In this document: in pieces, positions 7,978 through 17,387 of the stretch | How positions within the stretch are numbered: position 1 is the first letter of the stretch | How the letters are laid out: every line of letters begins with the position of its first letter | Assembly (NCBI GenBank): GCA_016278725.1 | Contig: JADQBG010000004.1 | Span: forward strand, 21,034-85,033 | Direction: 5' to 3' | DNA length: 64,000 nt | Source of the DNA: Actinomycetota bacterium | GTDB lineage: Bacteria; Actinomycetota; Thermoleophilia; RBG-16-64-13 | The notes under the pieces: model-generated | What the model was told of the DNA's origin: nothing | Seen by the model: the letters and a program-made list of their open reading frames with translations, nothing else | The model's database searches: none | Position numbers and translations under genes: made by a program

Positions 7978-8744
7978 GCAGTGGAATGGCTGAAACCGAG
8001 CTCCGGAGGGCCAGGTGGGTTCGGCATAGAAAGCGCTTGGCTCTGCACCTTCCCCAAGATTCAGGCTTCTGCGCGGATCCTTTCGGCCACGAACCAGGTG
8101 CATCTGTCCGTATGCTGGTTCTACCCTCTGATCCTGACCAGGAATTTCTAGATTTCACCCCGTCCCTCTGGCAGTCACTTAGCCAACTAATGGACCCGGT
8201 GACCGGTAAGTCCGCGAGGTGGGGTCATCCTCGGCCCACGTCGGAAGCAGCTCTGCTCAAGTCGCCACAGACAGGAAACTCTCTAAGTAGGTATTTGGCT
8301 GTATATCGAAATGGAGCGATCGAGGTAGGTTTAGGGGCTGAAGCCTTCTTTGAGTCACAGGGTCGAAGGTGCTTTCGATTGGTCACCATTGTGGGGCGCC
8401 TCTGGGCTGGCTTAAGCACGTATTCTGCACTCCAGGCTGGCGTTTTGAGCATTTCGAACCCCTGCCAAGTCGTGGTGGGGTTGCGCTGCACCGAGGGAGC
8501 GTCTCTCGGCCAGCTTAATGCTGGATGGGATGCTCATATTGACGAGTATACGCCTCGGTGCTTGGCCCCCGCGATCGGCCTTGCCTTTACCGTTGATTGC
8601 TGGGGGGAGTCAGTTTCCATACGAGAACTAGCGTTCCGTATCGGTGGGTGGCTTGAGGATTCTTTCGGGTCGATGGAACGCCGCTTCCTCAACCCTTCAA
8701 ATCCGGACGAAGGGTCTTTTGCCGCAGCTACTTATGGGTGGTAG
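7974..8744 (+). CDS. Unrecognised protein translationally coupled to the TIR gene
   Basis: A 256-residue protein whose GTG overlaps the TIR gene stop by four bases. I do not recognise it. It has a basic N-terminus (RRARWVRHRKRL), no signal peptide, no obvious membrane segment, and alternating strands and helices, including a strand-rich stretch RYLAVYRNGAIEVGLGAEAF around residue 105 and an Ala/Gly/Leu helix near 145. Several phrases (TLLWFCMAG in the TIR partner, VVVGLRCTEG here) suggest the two C-terminal regions could be related sensor-like domains, but this needs a structure comparison. Coupling suggests it works with the TIR protein as sensor, regulator or second effector. Confidence 0.65.
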   Translation: MSSGMAETELRRARWVRHRKRLALHLPQDSGFCADPFGHEPGASVRMLVLPSDPDQEFLDFTPSLWQSLSQLMDPVTGKSARWGHPRPTSEAALLKSPQTGNSLSRYLAVYRNGAIEVGLGAEAFFESQGRRCFRLVTIVGRLWAGLSTYSALQAGVLSISNPCQVVVGLRCTEGASLGQLNAGWDAHIDEYTPRCLAPAIGLAFTVDCWGESVSIRELAFRIGGWLEDSFGSMERRFLNPSNPDEGSFAAATYGW

Positions 8745-9442
8745 GCCCCCCGCTTTGGCCTCGAACGTCGGAAGTCATCACTGCTGGGCGGGCGCCCCCT
8801 CGGGGCCCCCACGATCTACGCTACGGGGTCGGCCTTCGAACCTCGTTCTATGACCTGATCGTGTTAAGCACTCTTGATGCTTCGCGCAGGACGATAGAAC
8901 GAATACTTCGTCTCCTATTCGCTCGCTGACCAAGTATCACTGTGTCGTGCTTGCTGGCCATGAGAATGCGGCGCGGAGTCCTATCCGAACCCGCTTCACC
9001 TCTTCCTTCCGCCGGAGCGGGCTCGCGACCGGCGCTCAGACTTCCCGGCACCTGTCGCTGAGACCATCCGTCCGCGAACATATTTGCGGTCGGAGATCGT
9101 CGGCTGCTGAAGGCCACGAGACGGTTTCCCTGCCGAGGACGAGGAGGGTGAGAGCTAGCCCTCGATCACTCAGCAGGAGCCGGGTCCCTTGGGGACTCAA
9201 CAGTAGTTGTGCCGGTTGGCGAGAAGGCGTCCAATTAACCACCTGCAGGAGATATGGCCTAGAATGGCCAAGAGCCGCAGTCGCTCGCTTGTGGGGAGCT
9301 ATCCGCCGAGGGCGCCAAGGTAGGTTGGCAGGGCAGACGATCGAGACGAGGTCTGCCGGTTTCACACCCCCCCGTCTTGTACAGTGCCTCCCTGGCGAGG
9401 GCCGCGGCCAGGGGCGCAAGCGCACGAAGGGAATTCCGCGAG
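8745..9442. other. Gap without a recognisable gene
   Basis: About 700 bases lie between the TIR locus and the restriction-modification genes. Open frames on both strands are arginine- and serine-rich and have no plausible start signals. A GC-rich hairpin-like stretch follows the TIR partner (about 8787-8811, GGGCGCCCCCTCGGGGCCCC) and may end that transcript. The promoter for the methyltransferase should lie here, but I see no clear -35/-10 pair. Confidence 0.4.
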
Positions 9443-11584
9443 TTGTCACGACTGACAGAACTTCTCCGTCAAGCACGTAAGGCCGACGAGCAACTGGGTG
9501 CCGACTTAGAAGCGGAAATCGCGACACTGCTCAAGCGCCGCACCTTCGGTCTCGTCTTCGAGCGTCACGTTCCTGAAGCCGTCGAGCTGCCTGGCCGCTC
9601 AGTGCGGCGCGGCGACAAGGTACGTGTCCTGCCGTCTCGTGGCGAGACCTGGGCCGGGGACCAGCGTCTTTGGCGAGTAGAGCGCGTTCAACGGGTGGAC
9701 GGTGCACGGGAGGCCCACGTTTGGGAGCTTGATGCGGAGGAGCCAGAGACCCAAGTCGTTGCTGTTGATGATGTCGTCGTCGTGGCGGAGTTCAAGGACC
9801 GGCTCTATCCGGGGCTAGTGGAGACCGGCAGAGTTGAGCGAGGCGGTGACAAGCCCTTTCACACGGTCATCAACGCGGAGAACTTCCATGCCCTCCAGAT
9901 GTTGACTTACACCCACCGGGGCCGAGTAGACGCCATCTATATCGATCCGCCTTACAACTCGGGCGCAAAGGACTGGAAGTACAATAACGATTACGTAGAG
10001 GGTGATGACGACTACCGACACTCGAAATGGTTGGCTTTCATGGAGAGAAGGCTGAATATTGCCCAGGAGTTGCTCGACCCTGACGATTCAGTCCTGATTG
10101 TCACCATTGACGAGAAGGAAGTACACCGCCTGGCCCTGCTCTTAGAGCAGATGTTTCCCGACGCCGGTATACAAATGGTCAGTTCACAGATCAATCCTGC
10201 TAACGTGGCCCGTCGTGGTGGTTTCGGACGCAACGATGAGTACTTGTTTTTCGTCATGATAGGAAAGGCTTTCCCGCAGAGGGTACGGTTGGGGGATGAC
10301 TGGGTCTCCGGGAAAGGCAGAACTTTCACCGGCAAGGTACGTTGGGACCTTCTTCGGCGCTCCGGAACAAATGCTCAACGCTCGGATAGGCCGAGGTTGT
10401 TTTACCCGATACTGGTGGACCCTGGAAGCAAGAGAGTCGTTGGAGCTGGCCCACACTTGTCGGCCGAACAGACACCGGATGATTATCGACCTGACAATAC
10501 TGACCTGATCCCAGTCTGGCCAATACGAAAGGATGGATCTCAAGGGAACTGGCAGTTGGGTCAGGCTGCACTTATGGAACATGTCGATCAAGGGCGAGTA
10601 AGACTAGGCGGTTCTGCGGATAAAGGGTACGTCGTGTACTACATCAAGGGAGGAGAATACGAAAAGATACTGAGGGGAGATTACCCATTGCATGGGAGGA
10701 ATCCCGACGGATCGCTGAATGTGGGTCACTCCTCAAGTGATGGGAATCTCGTAGTTCCAGGGACTCAGTGGAAGATTGCTTCTCACGACGCCACTCAGTA
10801 TGGGTCCCGTTTGCTTTTACTCCTACTGCCCGGCCGTCCTTTCCCTTTCCCCAAGTCTCTGTATGCAGTCGAGGATGCGCTTCGATTCTTCGTTAATGAC
10901 AAGCCTGAGGCAGTAATCCTCGACTTCTTCTCAGGCTCGGGCTCGACCGCTCACGCCGTCATGCGACTAAATCATCAAGACCGCGGACGGCGCCAGTGCA
11001 TCTCGGTCACCAATAATGAGGTGTCGGCTAACGAGCAGAAGGCTCTTAGAGCCAAAGGGCTTCGCTCAGGCGACCCGGAGTGGGAGCAATGGGGCATTAG
11101 CGACTACGTAACGAAGCCCCGCATTTGTGCCGCAATCACCGGAAATACTCCCGAAGGCCGACCGATAAAGGGCGCCTATAAGTTCGTGGACGAATTTCCC
11201 ATGGCTGAAGGGTTCGAGGAGAACGCGGCATTTTTCACCCTGACGTACGAGGCTCCGCTACCGGTGAGACACCACCGGGCGTTTGACCGCATTGCGCCGA
11301 TGCTTTGGATGCGCGCGGGGGCCCAGGGGCGGATGATCACCGACCTCGGAGAACATGGCTGGGACGTGGCCAACACCTATGGAGTACTGGAGAACCTTGA
11401 CCGGGCGGCGGACTTCGTGGCCCGTGTCGTGGAGACCAATACTGTTCGAACGGTGTTTGTTGTGACGGATGACGAATCTGCATTCCAAATGGTGTCCCGA
11501 GACCTCCCCAGCCGCGTTGTACCGGTCCAACTCTACGAGTCCTATCTCCATAACTTTGAGATCGACACGGCTCGGAGCCACTGA
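9443..11584 (+). CDS. mod: Type III restriction-modification methyltransferase (Mod)
   Basis: A DNA adenine methyltransferase with DPPY at residues 168-171, before the AdoMet-binding FFSGSGS near residue 495; this motif order marks the beta class used by type III Mod subunits. The central 250 residues between the motifs are the target-recognition region, variable in this family. The C-terminus (LYESYLHNFEIDTARSH) ends right at the start of the nuclease gene with a one-base overlap. I start it at TTG 9443 because GAAGGGA precedes it and the sequence SRLTELLRQARKADEQLG is the usual N-terminus of these proteins; TTG 9377 is an alternative adding 22 residues. Confidence 0.92.
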   Translation: MSRLTELLRQARKADEQLGADLEAEIATLLKRRTFGLVFERHVPEAVELPGRSVRRGDKVRVLPSRGETWAGDQRLWRVERVQRVDGAREAHVWELDAEEPETQVVAVDDVVVVAEFKDRLYPGLVETGRVERGGDKPFHTVINAENFHALQMLTYTHRGRVDAIYIDPPYNSGAKDWKYNNDYVEGDDDYRHSKWLAFMERRLNIAQELLDPDDSVLIVTIDEKEVHRLALLLEQMFPDAGIQMVSSQINPANVARRGGFGRNDEYLFFVMIGKAFPQRVRLGDDWVSGKGRTFTGKVRWDLLRRSGTNAQRSDRPRLFYPILVDPGSKRVVGAGPHLSAEQTPDDYRPDNTDLIPVWPIRKDGSQGNWQLGQAALMEHVDQGRVRLGGSADKGYVVYYIKGGEYEKILRGDYPLHGRNPDGSLNVGHSSSDGNLVVPGTQWKIASHDATQYGSRLLLLLLPGRPFPFPKSLYAVEDALRFFVNDKPEAVILDFFSGSGSTAHAVMRLNHQDRGRRQCISVTNNEVSANEQKALRAKGLRSGDPEWEQWGISDYVTKPRICAAITGNTPEGRPIKGAYKFVDEFPMAEGFEENAAFFTLTYEAPLPVRHHRAFDRIAPMLWMRAGAQGRMITDLGEHGWDVANTYGVLENLDRAADFVARVVETNTVRTVFVVTDDESAFQMVSRDLPSRVVPVQLYESYLHNFEIDTARSH

Positions 11585-14163
11585 TGCGCTACACCTTGAA
11601 GGACTATCAGGTCGATGCGGTCCGAGAGGTACTGACCAACCTCCGGAAGGCTCGAACCTACTATCACTTGGAGAATGACTGCACATCATTCTCACTGAGC
11701 GCGACTACCGGCGCCGGCAAAACTGTCATGGCCGCTGCCATCGTCGAGGCGCTTTTCTTCGGTTCCGACGAGTTTGACTTTCCTGCCGATCCCGGCGCGG
11801 TCGTTCTCTGGTTCTCGGACAGTCCTGACCTCAATGAGCAATCTCGGGCACGGCTGCAGGTAGCGGCGAGTGAGTTGGACTCACGATTACGGGTCATTGG
11901 GACGACCTTCTCGGAGCCCTCGCTTCGTCCCGGGAACGTCTACTTCTTAAACACCCAGAAACTCAGCAAGAACTCGCGTCTTGTGCGGGGAGAAACGAAC
12001 CCGTCGGAGCAGGAACGGCTCTTCCGTCCTCGTCCGGACGAAGTTCAGTCTACGATCTTCGATGTGATCACCAACACCATCGAGAACGAGGAACTCACCC
12101 TGTACTTTGTGCTGGACGAGGCCCACCGCGGTATGGGCACCGCCTTGAAGGAACGCTCCACCATCGTGCAGCGGCTTATCAACGGTCAGGGCTCGGTGCC
12201 GCCCATGCCCGTGGTGTTTGGCATCTCGGCCACGGTCGAGCGCTTTGACGCGGCTATGAAGGACGCCAAGGGTCGGACAGCCCTGCCCTCGGTCGAGGTC
12301 GACTCAGGGCTCGTGCAGGCGTCGGGCCTCTTGAAGGACGACATCGTGCTGTCCATTCCCGCCGAGGAGGGCGTCTTCGACACCGTGCTCCTTACACGGG
12401 CTGTCGATAAGGTTCGGGCTTCCACGGCGGCTTGGCAGGCGTACGCCGATGAGCAGGAGGAGGCCGATCCTGTCGTACCGCTGCTTGTGGTGCAGGTCGG
12501 CGACAAGCCGTCCCAGGAGACCCTTGTGCGGGCGCTTGACACCATCTACCAAGCATGGCCAGAGCTTCCCACTGAAGCGGTGGCGAACGTCTTTGGAGAG
12601 CACCAGGACCTAATCGTGGGTCAGCAGTCCGTCCCGTACATCGAGCCGCAGCGCGTGCAAGACGCCGCCCACGTGCGCATACTCCTGGCAAAGTCAGCCA
12701 TCTCGACCGGATGGGACTGTCCCCGAGCTGAGGTGCTGGTGTCCTTCCGGCAGGCGGCGGACAAGACCCACATCACGCAACTGCTCGGCCGAATGATCCG
12801 AACGCCGCTGGCCCGGCGTATCCCGGGTAACGAACTGCTTAACTCCGTTGACTGCCTGCTGCCGTTCTTTGACCGCAAGACCGCGACGAGCGTCGCGACG
12901 ATGCTGATGAAGGGCGCCACCTCAAAGGACGACGCAGATGAGGGTGCCGGCGGCGGCGAGGGACGGCGAGTGCTCTTCGACCCAGTGGAGCTCCATCCGA
13001 TCCCGGAGATCTCGGAGGAGGTCTGGGAACGCTTCGCCGCGCTCCCCTCGGTGAGCATTCCCAGGAAGGACGTGAAGCCGGTTCGCAGGCTAACCGCTCT
13101 TGCAACCGCCCTCTCGAAGGACGGGTTGGTCGAGGACGCGGTGGCGGAGGCGCACAAGCGACTACATAAGGCGCTTGACGGGCGAGCCGTTCAGTACGAT
13201 GAGAAGGTCGCCAAGGCCCGTGAGGACGTGCTTACGATGCAAGGCGAGGAAGCCCGGGGTCGAATCGGAGTCGGCATCTCTTATAGGTCTTTTTCGGAAA
13301 GCGCCGACCCTCGGGCCATAGAAGACTCCTATCGGGCGGCGGCGCGGGTCCTCAGCCCCGCGCTGTGCTCTTCCTACGTCGACCACCTGGTTGGAGAAGA
13401 AGGGGAAGATGACGACCTTCTGGAGGCTCACATCACCGTCGCTGCCCTCGGTCTGGTGCCTGAGATCGCCGAGGCGATTGAAGCAGAGGCCGACGACATC
13501 GCCCGAGCCTGGCTAGCCGAGACGCGGGTGGCACGCAAAGGCCTTACCGATGAGAGGCAGGCCGAGTACGATCGGCTGGAAGGGATGTCCACCCAGCCCG
13601 AGCGCATCTCGCTGACCCAGCCGAAAGCCGCGCAGGCGGACACGAAAGCCCGTCACCCGGACGGCACCGAGACCGTCCTCCCGACGCGGGAAATGCACCT
13701 CATGGCGGCCGACGACGGTACGTTCCCGATCGACCTGAACAGTTGGGAGCAGCAGGTGCTCGACTCTGAGATGGCCCGGGCCGGCTTCAAGGGCTGGTAT
13801 CGCAACCCCGCGCGGGCAACCAAGGAGTCCCTGGCCATCGCCTACAAGGATTCATGCGGGGACTGGAAGGCGCTCCGTCCCGACTTCATCTTCTTCACGG
13901 CAAGTCACGATGGCACGGTGGTGGCCGACCTGGTAGATCCGCACAGTCATCACCTCGCGGACGCTCTTGCCAAGCTGAAGGGTCTCGCGGATTTCGCGGA
14001 AACGTATGGCGCGGAGTTCCGGCGCATCGAGTCGGTGGCCGAAATCGACGGGGCACTGCGCGTCCTTGATCTCACCCGGCCAAAGATCCGCCAGGCGATC
14101 CGGGAGGCTGCGGCGGCCAAGGACCTCTACGCCGAGGACTCAGGCGTCTCGAGCGCTTACTGA
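11584..14163 (+). CDS. res: Type III restriction endonuclease subunit (Res)
   Basis: An 859-residue helicase-nuclease. The Walker A TTGAGKT lies near residue 41, the DEAH box (VLDEAHRGMG) near 178, SATVERF near 216, and the helicase C-terminal motif LLGRMIRTP near 402. A PD-type nuclease segment, RPDFIFF followed by VVADLVDPH, sits near residues 765-790. Res subunits translocate on DNA and cut only with Mod bound, after head-to-head collision of two unmethylated sites. The ATG is coupled to the mod stop. Length and motifs are complete, so an active type III system is likely. Confidence 0.93.
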   Translation: MRYTLKDYQVDAVREVLTNLRKARTYYHLENDCTSFSLSATTGAGKTVMAAAIVEALFFGSDEFDFPADPGAVVLWFSDSPDLNEQSRARLQVAASELDSRLRVIGTTFSEPSLRPGNVYFLNTQKLSKNSRLVRGETNPSEQERLFRPRPDEVQSTIFDVITNTIENEELTLYFVLDEAHRGMGTALKERSTIVQRLINGQGSVPPMPVVFGISATVERFDAAMKDAKGRTALPSVEVDSGLVQASGLLKDDIVLSIPAEEGVFDTVLLTRAVDKVRASTAAWQAYADEQEEADPVVPLLVVQVGDKPSQETLVRALDTIYQAWPELPTEAVANVFGEHQDLIVGQQSVPYIEPQRVQDAAHVRILLAKSAISTGWDCPRAEVLVSFRQAADKTHITQLLGRMIRTPLARRIPGNELLNSVDCLLPFFDRKTATSVATMLMKGATSKDDADEGAGGGEGRRVLFDPVELHPIPEISEEVWERFAALPSVSIPRKDVKPVRRLTALATALSKDGLVEDAVAEAHKRLHKALDGRAVQYDEKVAKAREDVLTMQGEEARGRIGVGISYRSFSESADPRAIEDSYRAAARVLSPALCSSYVDHLVGEEGEDDDLLEAHITVAALGLVPEIAEAIEAEADDIARAWLAETRVARKGLTDERQAEYDRLEGMSTQPERISLTQPKAAQADTKARHPDGTETVLPTREMHLMAADDGTFPIDLNSWEQQVLDSEMARAGFKGWYRNPARATKESLAIAYKDSCGDWKALRPDFIFFTASHDGTVVADLVDPHSHHLADALAKLKGLADFAETYGAEFRRIESVAEIDGALRVLDLTRPKIRQAIREAAAAKDLYAEDSGVSSAY

Positions 14164-14217
14164 TCGTTGGAGTCATATAGTCGGGCGCTTGCTGGCTGAA
14201 AGGGAGGTCCGTTTCGA

Positions 14218-14721
14218 GTGAATGATGCAGCGATGATACCGAGGTGGTGCTGGTACACCGGCATGTTCCTGTACGCGGCGGATAGAGAGCGGCTTCAGGC
14301 ACCGAAGAAGCCGATTGAGCTTGTCTTCCAGGATTTCTTACAGGAGCAGGGCTTGTCGGAAGATTCGGGCTTTCAACTTCGCAACCAAGGGCTTACGTTA
14401 ATGATGGCCTACGGTCTACTTGTACTGCCGCGAGCGTTACAGCAAGACTCTCAACCTATATTTGCCTTTCAAGCTAGAGATAAGTTCGTATTCGAGATTG
14501 ATGATGACGAGACGGAGTCCCACGGCGGAAGATTCTTGCGCGCTATGCGTAACGCTTTAAGCCACAGTAATATTTCGATAACAGTCCCTTCCAATACAGA
14601 TGATCCAAACTCGTGGGTATTCTGGGACGAGAAACACGGTTCGGGAAATGTTCGTTTAAGGTATCAACGTCATGGTCGGGGTTTAGCCAATTCTTGGACG
14701 AGGTCGCTCGCTACTACATAA
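14218..14721 (+). CDS. HEPN-like protein, possible C-terminal frameshift
   Basis: A 167-residue protein starting at GTG 14218 with GGGAGG upstream. It contains RNALSH at residues 111-116, the R-x4-6-H motif of HEPN ribonucleases, inside RFLRAMRNALSHSNI. The arrangement recalls the pEK499-p136 HEPN family. Base composition is lower in GC than in mod and res. In the present frame the tail reads GLANSWTRSLATT, but another frame reads FSQFLDEVARYYIT from 14682, which looks far more protein-like; one G missing from the GGGG run at 14678-14681 would join them. Its place after a type III system suggests an RNase used in abortive defence. The HEPN call is motif-based and moderate. Confidence 0.6.
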   Translation: MNDAAMIPRWCWYTGMFLYAADRERLQAPKKPIELVFQDFLQEQGLSEDSGFQLRNQGLTLMMAYGLLVLPRALQQDSQPIFAFQARDKFVFEIDDDETESHGGRFLRAMRNALSHSNISITVPSNTDDPNSWVFWDEKHGSGNVRLRYQRHGRGLANSWTRSLATT

Positions 14722-15024
14722 CTCCCACCTAGGCAATCACACGAGGCAAAGCACTCCTCCCCTGGGAGAAGGTGGCTCCGGAAAATGGTTGCACGGCCGA
14801 AGAGCGGGTGGTCTCGCCTCCTGGTTTGATTAGTGGAGACATGGAAATGCGGAGCCGTGGGTCGGTCGGCCGGAGAGAGGGAGGCTTATTCGACCGATCC
14901 TCCAGCGTCGGATCTGACCGTCACCCCCTCGTCTTCCACCGCCAAATTGGCTGCCTATATAGTTCTGACAAGGCACGTCCGATAACGGATATCGAGATAA
15001 CACTCTTGGGAGGAGGTTGCACCG

Positions 15025-15837
15025 TTGGGACGAGTCCATGAACCGCGGGCGCAGGCCAGGGAAGCTGCTGTGGTCGGATCTCAGCGTGCAGGAGGAACCG
15101 TCTCCCTGGATGTCTTCTTGCTCGGAGCAGCAAGCCTCGTCGCGGTCTTCGTGGCATACCAGGTCGACCTCTTTGAAATCCTTGCCGACTTCAGCAGGGC
15201 CCACGAGCAGTGGGAGCTTGACGAGATCTTCTCGTCGCTGATCGCATTCTCGCTTTTCGTCAGCGTCTTCGCAGTTAACGAAGTCCGCAGCCTTCATGCG
15301 GAGGTTGCGGAGCGTCGACGGCTGGAGGCGGAACTGCGCGAACTCGCCTTCTACGACCCTCTTACTCAGCTGCCCAACCGTCGTCTCGCGCTCGAACTAG
15401 CTGAACTAGAACTTCGCCACGCGGCAAGAGAGGGCACCCGGCTTGCCGTCGTCTTCGTAGACGTGGACGACTTCAAGGAGGTCAATGACTCCTTCGGCCA
15501 TGACACCGGCGATCAAGTACTGATGGACATTGCTCAGAGCCTCTCCCGGTCCGTGAGGGAGTCGGATGTCGTGGGCCGCCTAGCGGGTGACGAGTTCGTG
15601 GTCATACTGGCGGGACTAGAGACGGAAGAAGATGCTGAACTGGCTGCGAGGAAGGTTGTCGGAGGGGTCACTCACGACCTCCTCGGAAGGGAAGATCTGC
15701 CGGTTAAGCTAAGCGCTGGAATTGCCACCTATCCTGAGGCCGGAGGAAGCGTGGATGCGCTCCTGCGCGCGGCAGATGAGGAGATGTATGCCGCAAAGCG
15801 GCAAAAGGAGGCGCGGACCGCTTCACAGGCGGACTGA
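15025..15837 (+). CDS. Membrane-bound diguanylate cyclase (GGDEF)
   Basis: A 270-residue protein with two predicted membrane segments (about residues 25-50 and 70-90), a short coiled linker, and a GGDEF domain from about 105 to 260. The domain opens with YDPLTQLPNRR, has the Mg-binding FVDVDDFKEVND, and the active-site loop RLAGDEF, where the first Gly is Ala; AGDEF enzymes are often still active. It would make c-di-GMP at the membrane. The TTG start is chosen because GGGAGGAGG lies at 15008-15016. The HD-GYP protein encoded at 21339-23093 is the matching c-di-GMP-degrading type. Confidence 0.88.
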   Translation: MGRVHEPRAQAREAAVVGSQRAGGTVSLDVFLLGAASLVAVFVAYQVDLFEILADFSRAHEQWELDEIFSSLIAFSLFVSVFAVNEVRSLHAEVAERRRLEAELRELAFYDPLTQLPNRRLALELAELELRHAAREGTRLAVVFVDVDDFKEVNDSFGHDTGDQVLMDIAQSLSRSVRESDVVGRLAGDEFVVILAGLETEEDAELAARKVVGGVTHDLLGREDLPVKLSAGIATYPEAGGSVDALLRAADEEMYAAKRQKEARTASQAD

Positions 15838-15840
15838 GCC

Positions 15841-16535
15841 ATTTCGTCAGATCGAAGGGGGTCGAATCCATTTGTTCTGACGGGTCGGGGGATAGCCGGG
15901 TCCGCTAGTCGAGCGAAAGCTCATGGCCTTGGCGCAAGAGTTTCTCGCGAACCAGGTGCGGATCGAGCGCAAGCGGCGAGACCTCGTAACGTTCCGCCAG
16001 CGCGACGGCAACTCCCTTCGCACCCGCGCTCCCCAGGGGCGCTCCGATCCGGGGGAGTGAGGAGGAGGTCTAGGCCCTGCTGGACCAAGCTGGCAGCGGA
16101 ACAATATCGCCAAGCAGCTGCACGCGAGCGCAAGGGACGTCTCTGGGCTGCTCGCCGAGGTGGGCTAGCGGTATCCGAACAGAATTCGGCCGGTTTGTGG
16201 CAGCCCCGCGGTACGCAGTCCCGGCCATTAGGGGCTCATACTTCGAGCCTTCAGTAGGTTCAGCCACTTGGTCAGTTTGCCTTCGTCTGGTGGCGTCGCT
16301 TCCCGTGTGATTGTCACCCAGTAGTACTGATTGACCAGGTCGATGGGAGTGCCAGAACTACGTGGAGGTCAAAGGCTCGCCGATCATCGGTCGCCTGCCT
16401 CGAGACTGAGAGCCGCCGAACCCATCAATTATTCGGGGCGGTTCGCCGCGGGGGTCCAAGAACCGCGGCGATCCGCCGGAAGGAGCGCTTCTACGGAGAA
16501 GGCAACACTCCTACGCAAAAATTCCGTGAATTCCC
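15841..16535. other. Intergenic stretch with a possible gene remnant
   Basis: No intact gene is visible in about 700 bases. On the minus strand around 15907-16020 a frame reads ALAERYEVSPLALDPHLVRE and ends at a stop, which looks like the tail of a real protein, possibly a PqqD-like or binding domain, but it has no matching beginning. The rest holds only short arginine-rich shadow frames. Confidence 0.3.
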
Positions 16536-16564
16536 TTGACTTGGCCGTATCCGATGAGTAGATA
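16536..16564 (+). promoter_or_regulatory. Candidate promoter for the small zinc-protein genes
   Basis: TTGACT at 16536-16541 and TAGATA at 16559-16564 are separated by 17 bases, the optimal sigma-70 spacing. The first downstream gene starts at 16746, so the leader would be about 170 bases. Confidence 0.35.
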
Positions 16565-16745
16565 TCTGCTTTTCAGAACGAATCTTCCTCAAGTTGTTCT
16601 CTTTCTCTGCCGATTGGGTGAGAGTAGAGAACGCTGAGCTTCTCTCATTGTCCCTTCTTGTGGGGGCGTCTTCGGTCTCGAGCAGAACCGGGGACGCCCC
16701 CGAGCATGTCCAGGAAAGGCGAGGAGCCGGCAGAGGGAGGCCAGG

Positions 16746-16958
16746 ATGGTATTTGAGTGGCCACGCGTCGTGCCTTGGGAAGCTGAAGCCCCGGCGCTGG
16801 GAGCTTGCATCGTCTGCGGCCAGCCCCTGCCCGTCGAGGGTGAATCCGGTGAAACCCAAAGCGCCGTCGGGGAGTGCTTCCTGTGCCCCGAGCACGGACG
16901 CGAGCACCTTCTTGAGTGGTCCTCCGTCTCGAGGCACAACATCTTCTCAATCTGGTAG
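16746..16958 (+). CDS. Small cysteine-rich hypothetical protein
   Basis: A 70-residue protein with an ATG preceded by GAGGGAGG. It carries CIVCGQPLP and CFLCPEH, two Cys pairs separated by about 23 residues, a likely zinc ribbon. I do not recognise the family. It is followed four bases later by another small cysteine-rich frame, so the two may be expressed together. Confidence 0.5.
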   Translation: MVFEWPRVVPWEAEAPALGACIVCGQPLPVEGESGETQSAVGECFLCPEHGREHLLEWSSVSRHNIFSIW

Positions 16959-16961
16959 AGG

Positions 16962-17186
16962 GTGCTAAGGCCATACATGGTCTGCCCTTACTTTGCGGGC
17001 TCAGTACAGGAGAAAGGAAACCGGTGGCTGGCGTCTGCGGCAGAAGCGGCACCAGTACCCGTAGCCGCCATACCTTCCTGCCCCCGCTGCGGCTCGTCCA
17101 TGGTTCGACGGCGGAGTAAGTACGGCCCCTTCTGGGGCTGCTCTAGCTTCCCCGACTGCGGTGGAACGCATCCGATCTCGCCATAG
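16962..17186 (+). CDS. Topoisomerase-type C4 zinc-finger protein (short)
   Basis: A 74-residue frame whose C-terminal half is CPRCGSSMVRRRSKYGPFWG followed by CSSFPDCGG, the four-cysteine zinc finger found at the ends of bacterial topoisomerase I and in small stand-alone proteins. The N-terminal 40 residues are not recognised. The GTG start at 16962 lacks a strong ribosome binding site, so it may be the tail of a decayed larger gene. Confidence 0.5.
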   Translation: MLRPYMVCPYFAGSVQEKGNRWLASAAEAAPVPVAAIPSCPRCGSSMVRRRSKYGPFWGCSSFPDCGGTHPISP

Positions 17187-17387
17187 TGTTATGCCTCTCA
17201 GTTCCTCGTGGCGATCTCTGAGCGAGATGCGCACGCTGACACGCCGGCCGACGACACCCGGCGGGACCGAGTAGTCGGCGCTGCCTGAGTGGACGAAGGC
17301 GTCCTTTCTCACGCGGGTCTGCGTGCGGCGATCGGTGTCGGGCAGCGGATCGGGCAGCGCGGCGAGAAAGGCTCTTTGGAGCAGGAG

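Noticed and set aside
8947..9480. Open frame of 177 codons before mod
   Set aside because: Arg/Ser-rich, no ribosome binding site, overlaps the real mod start in another frame.
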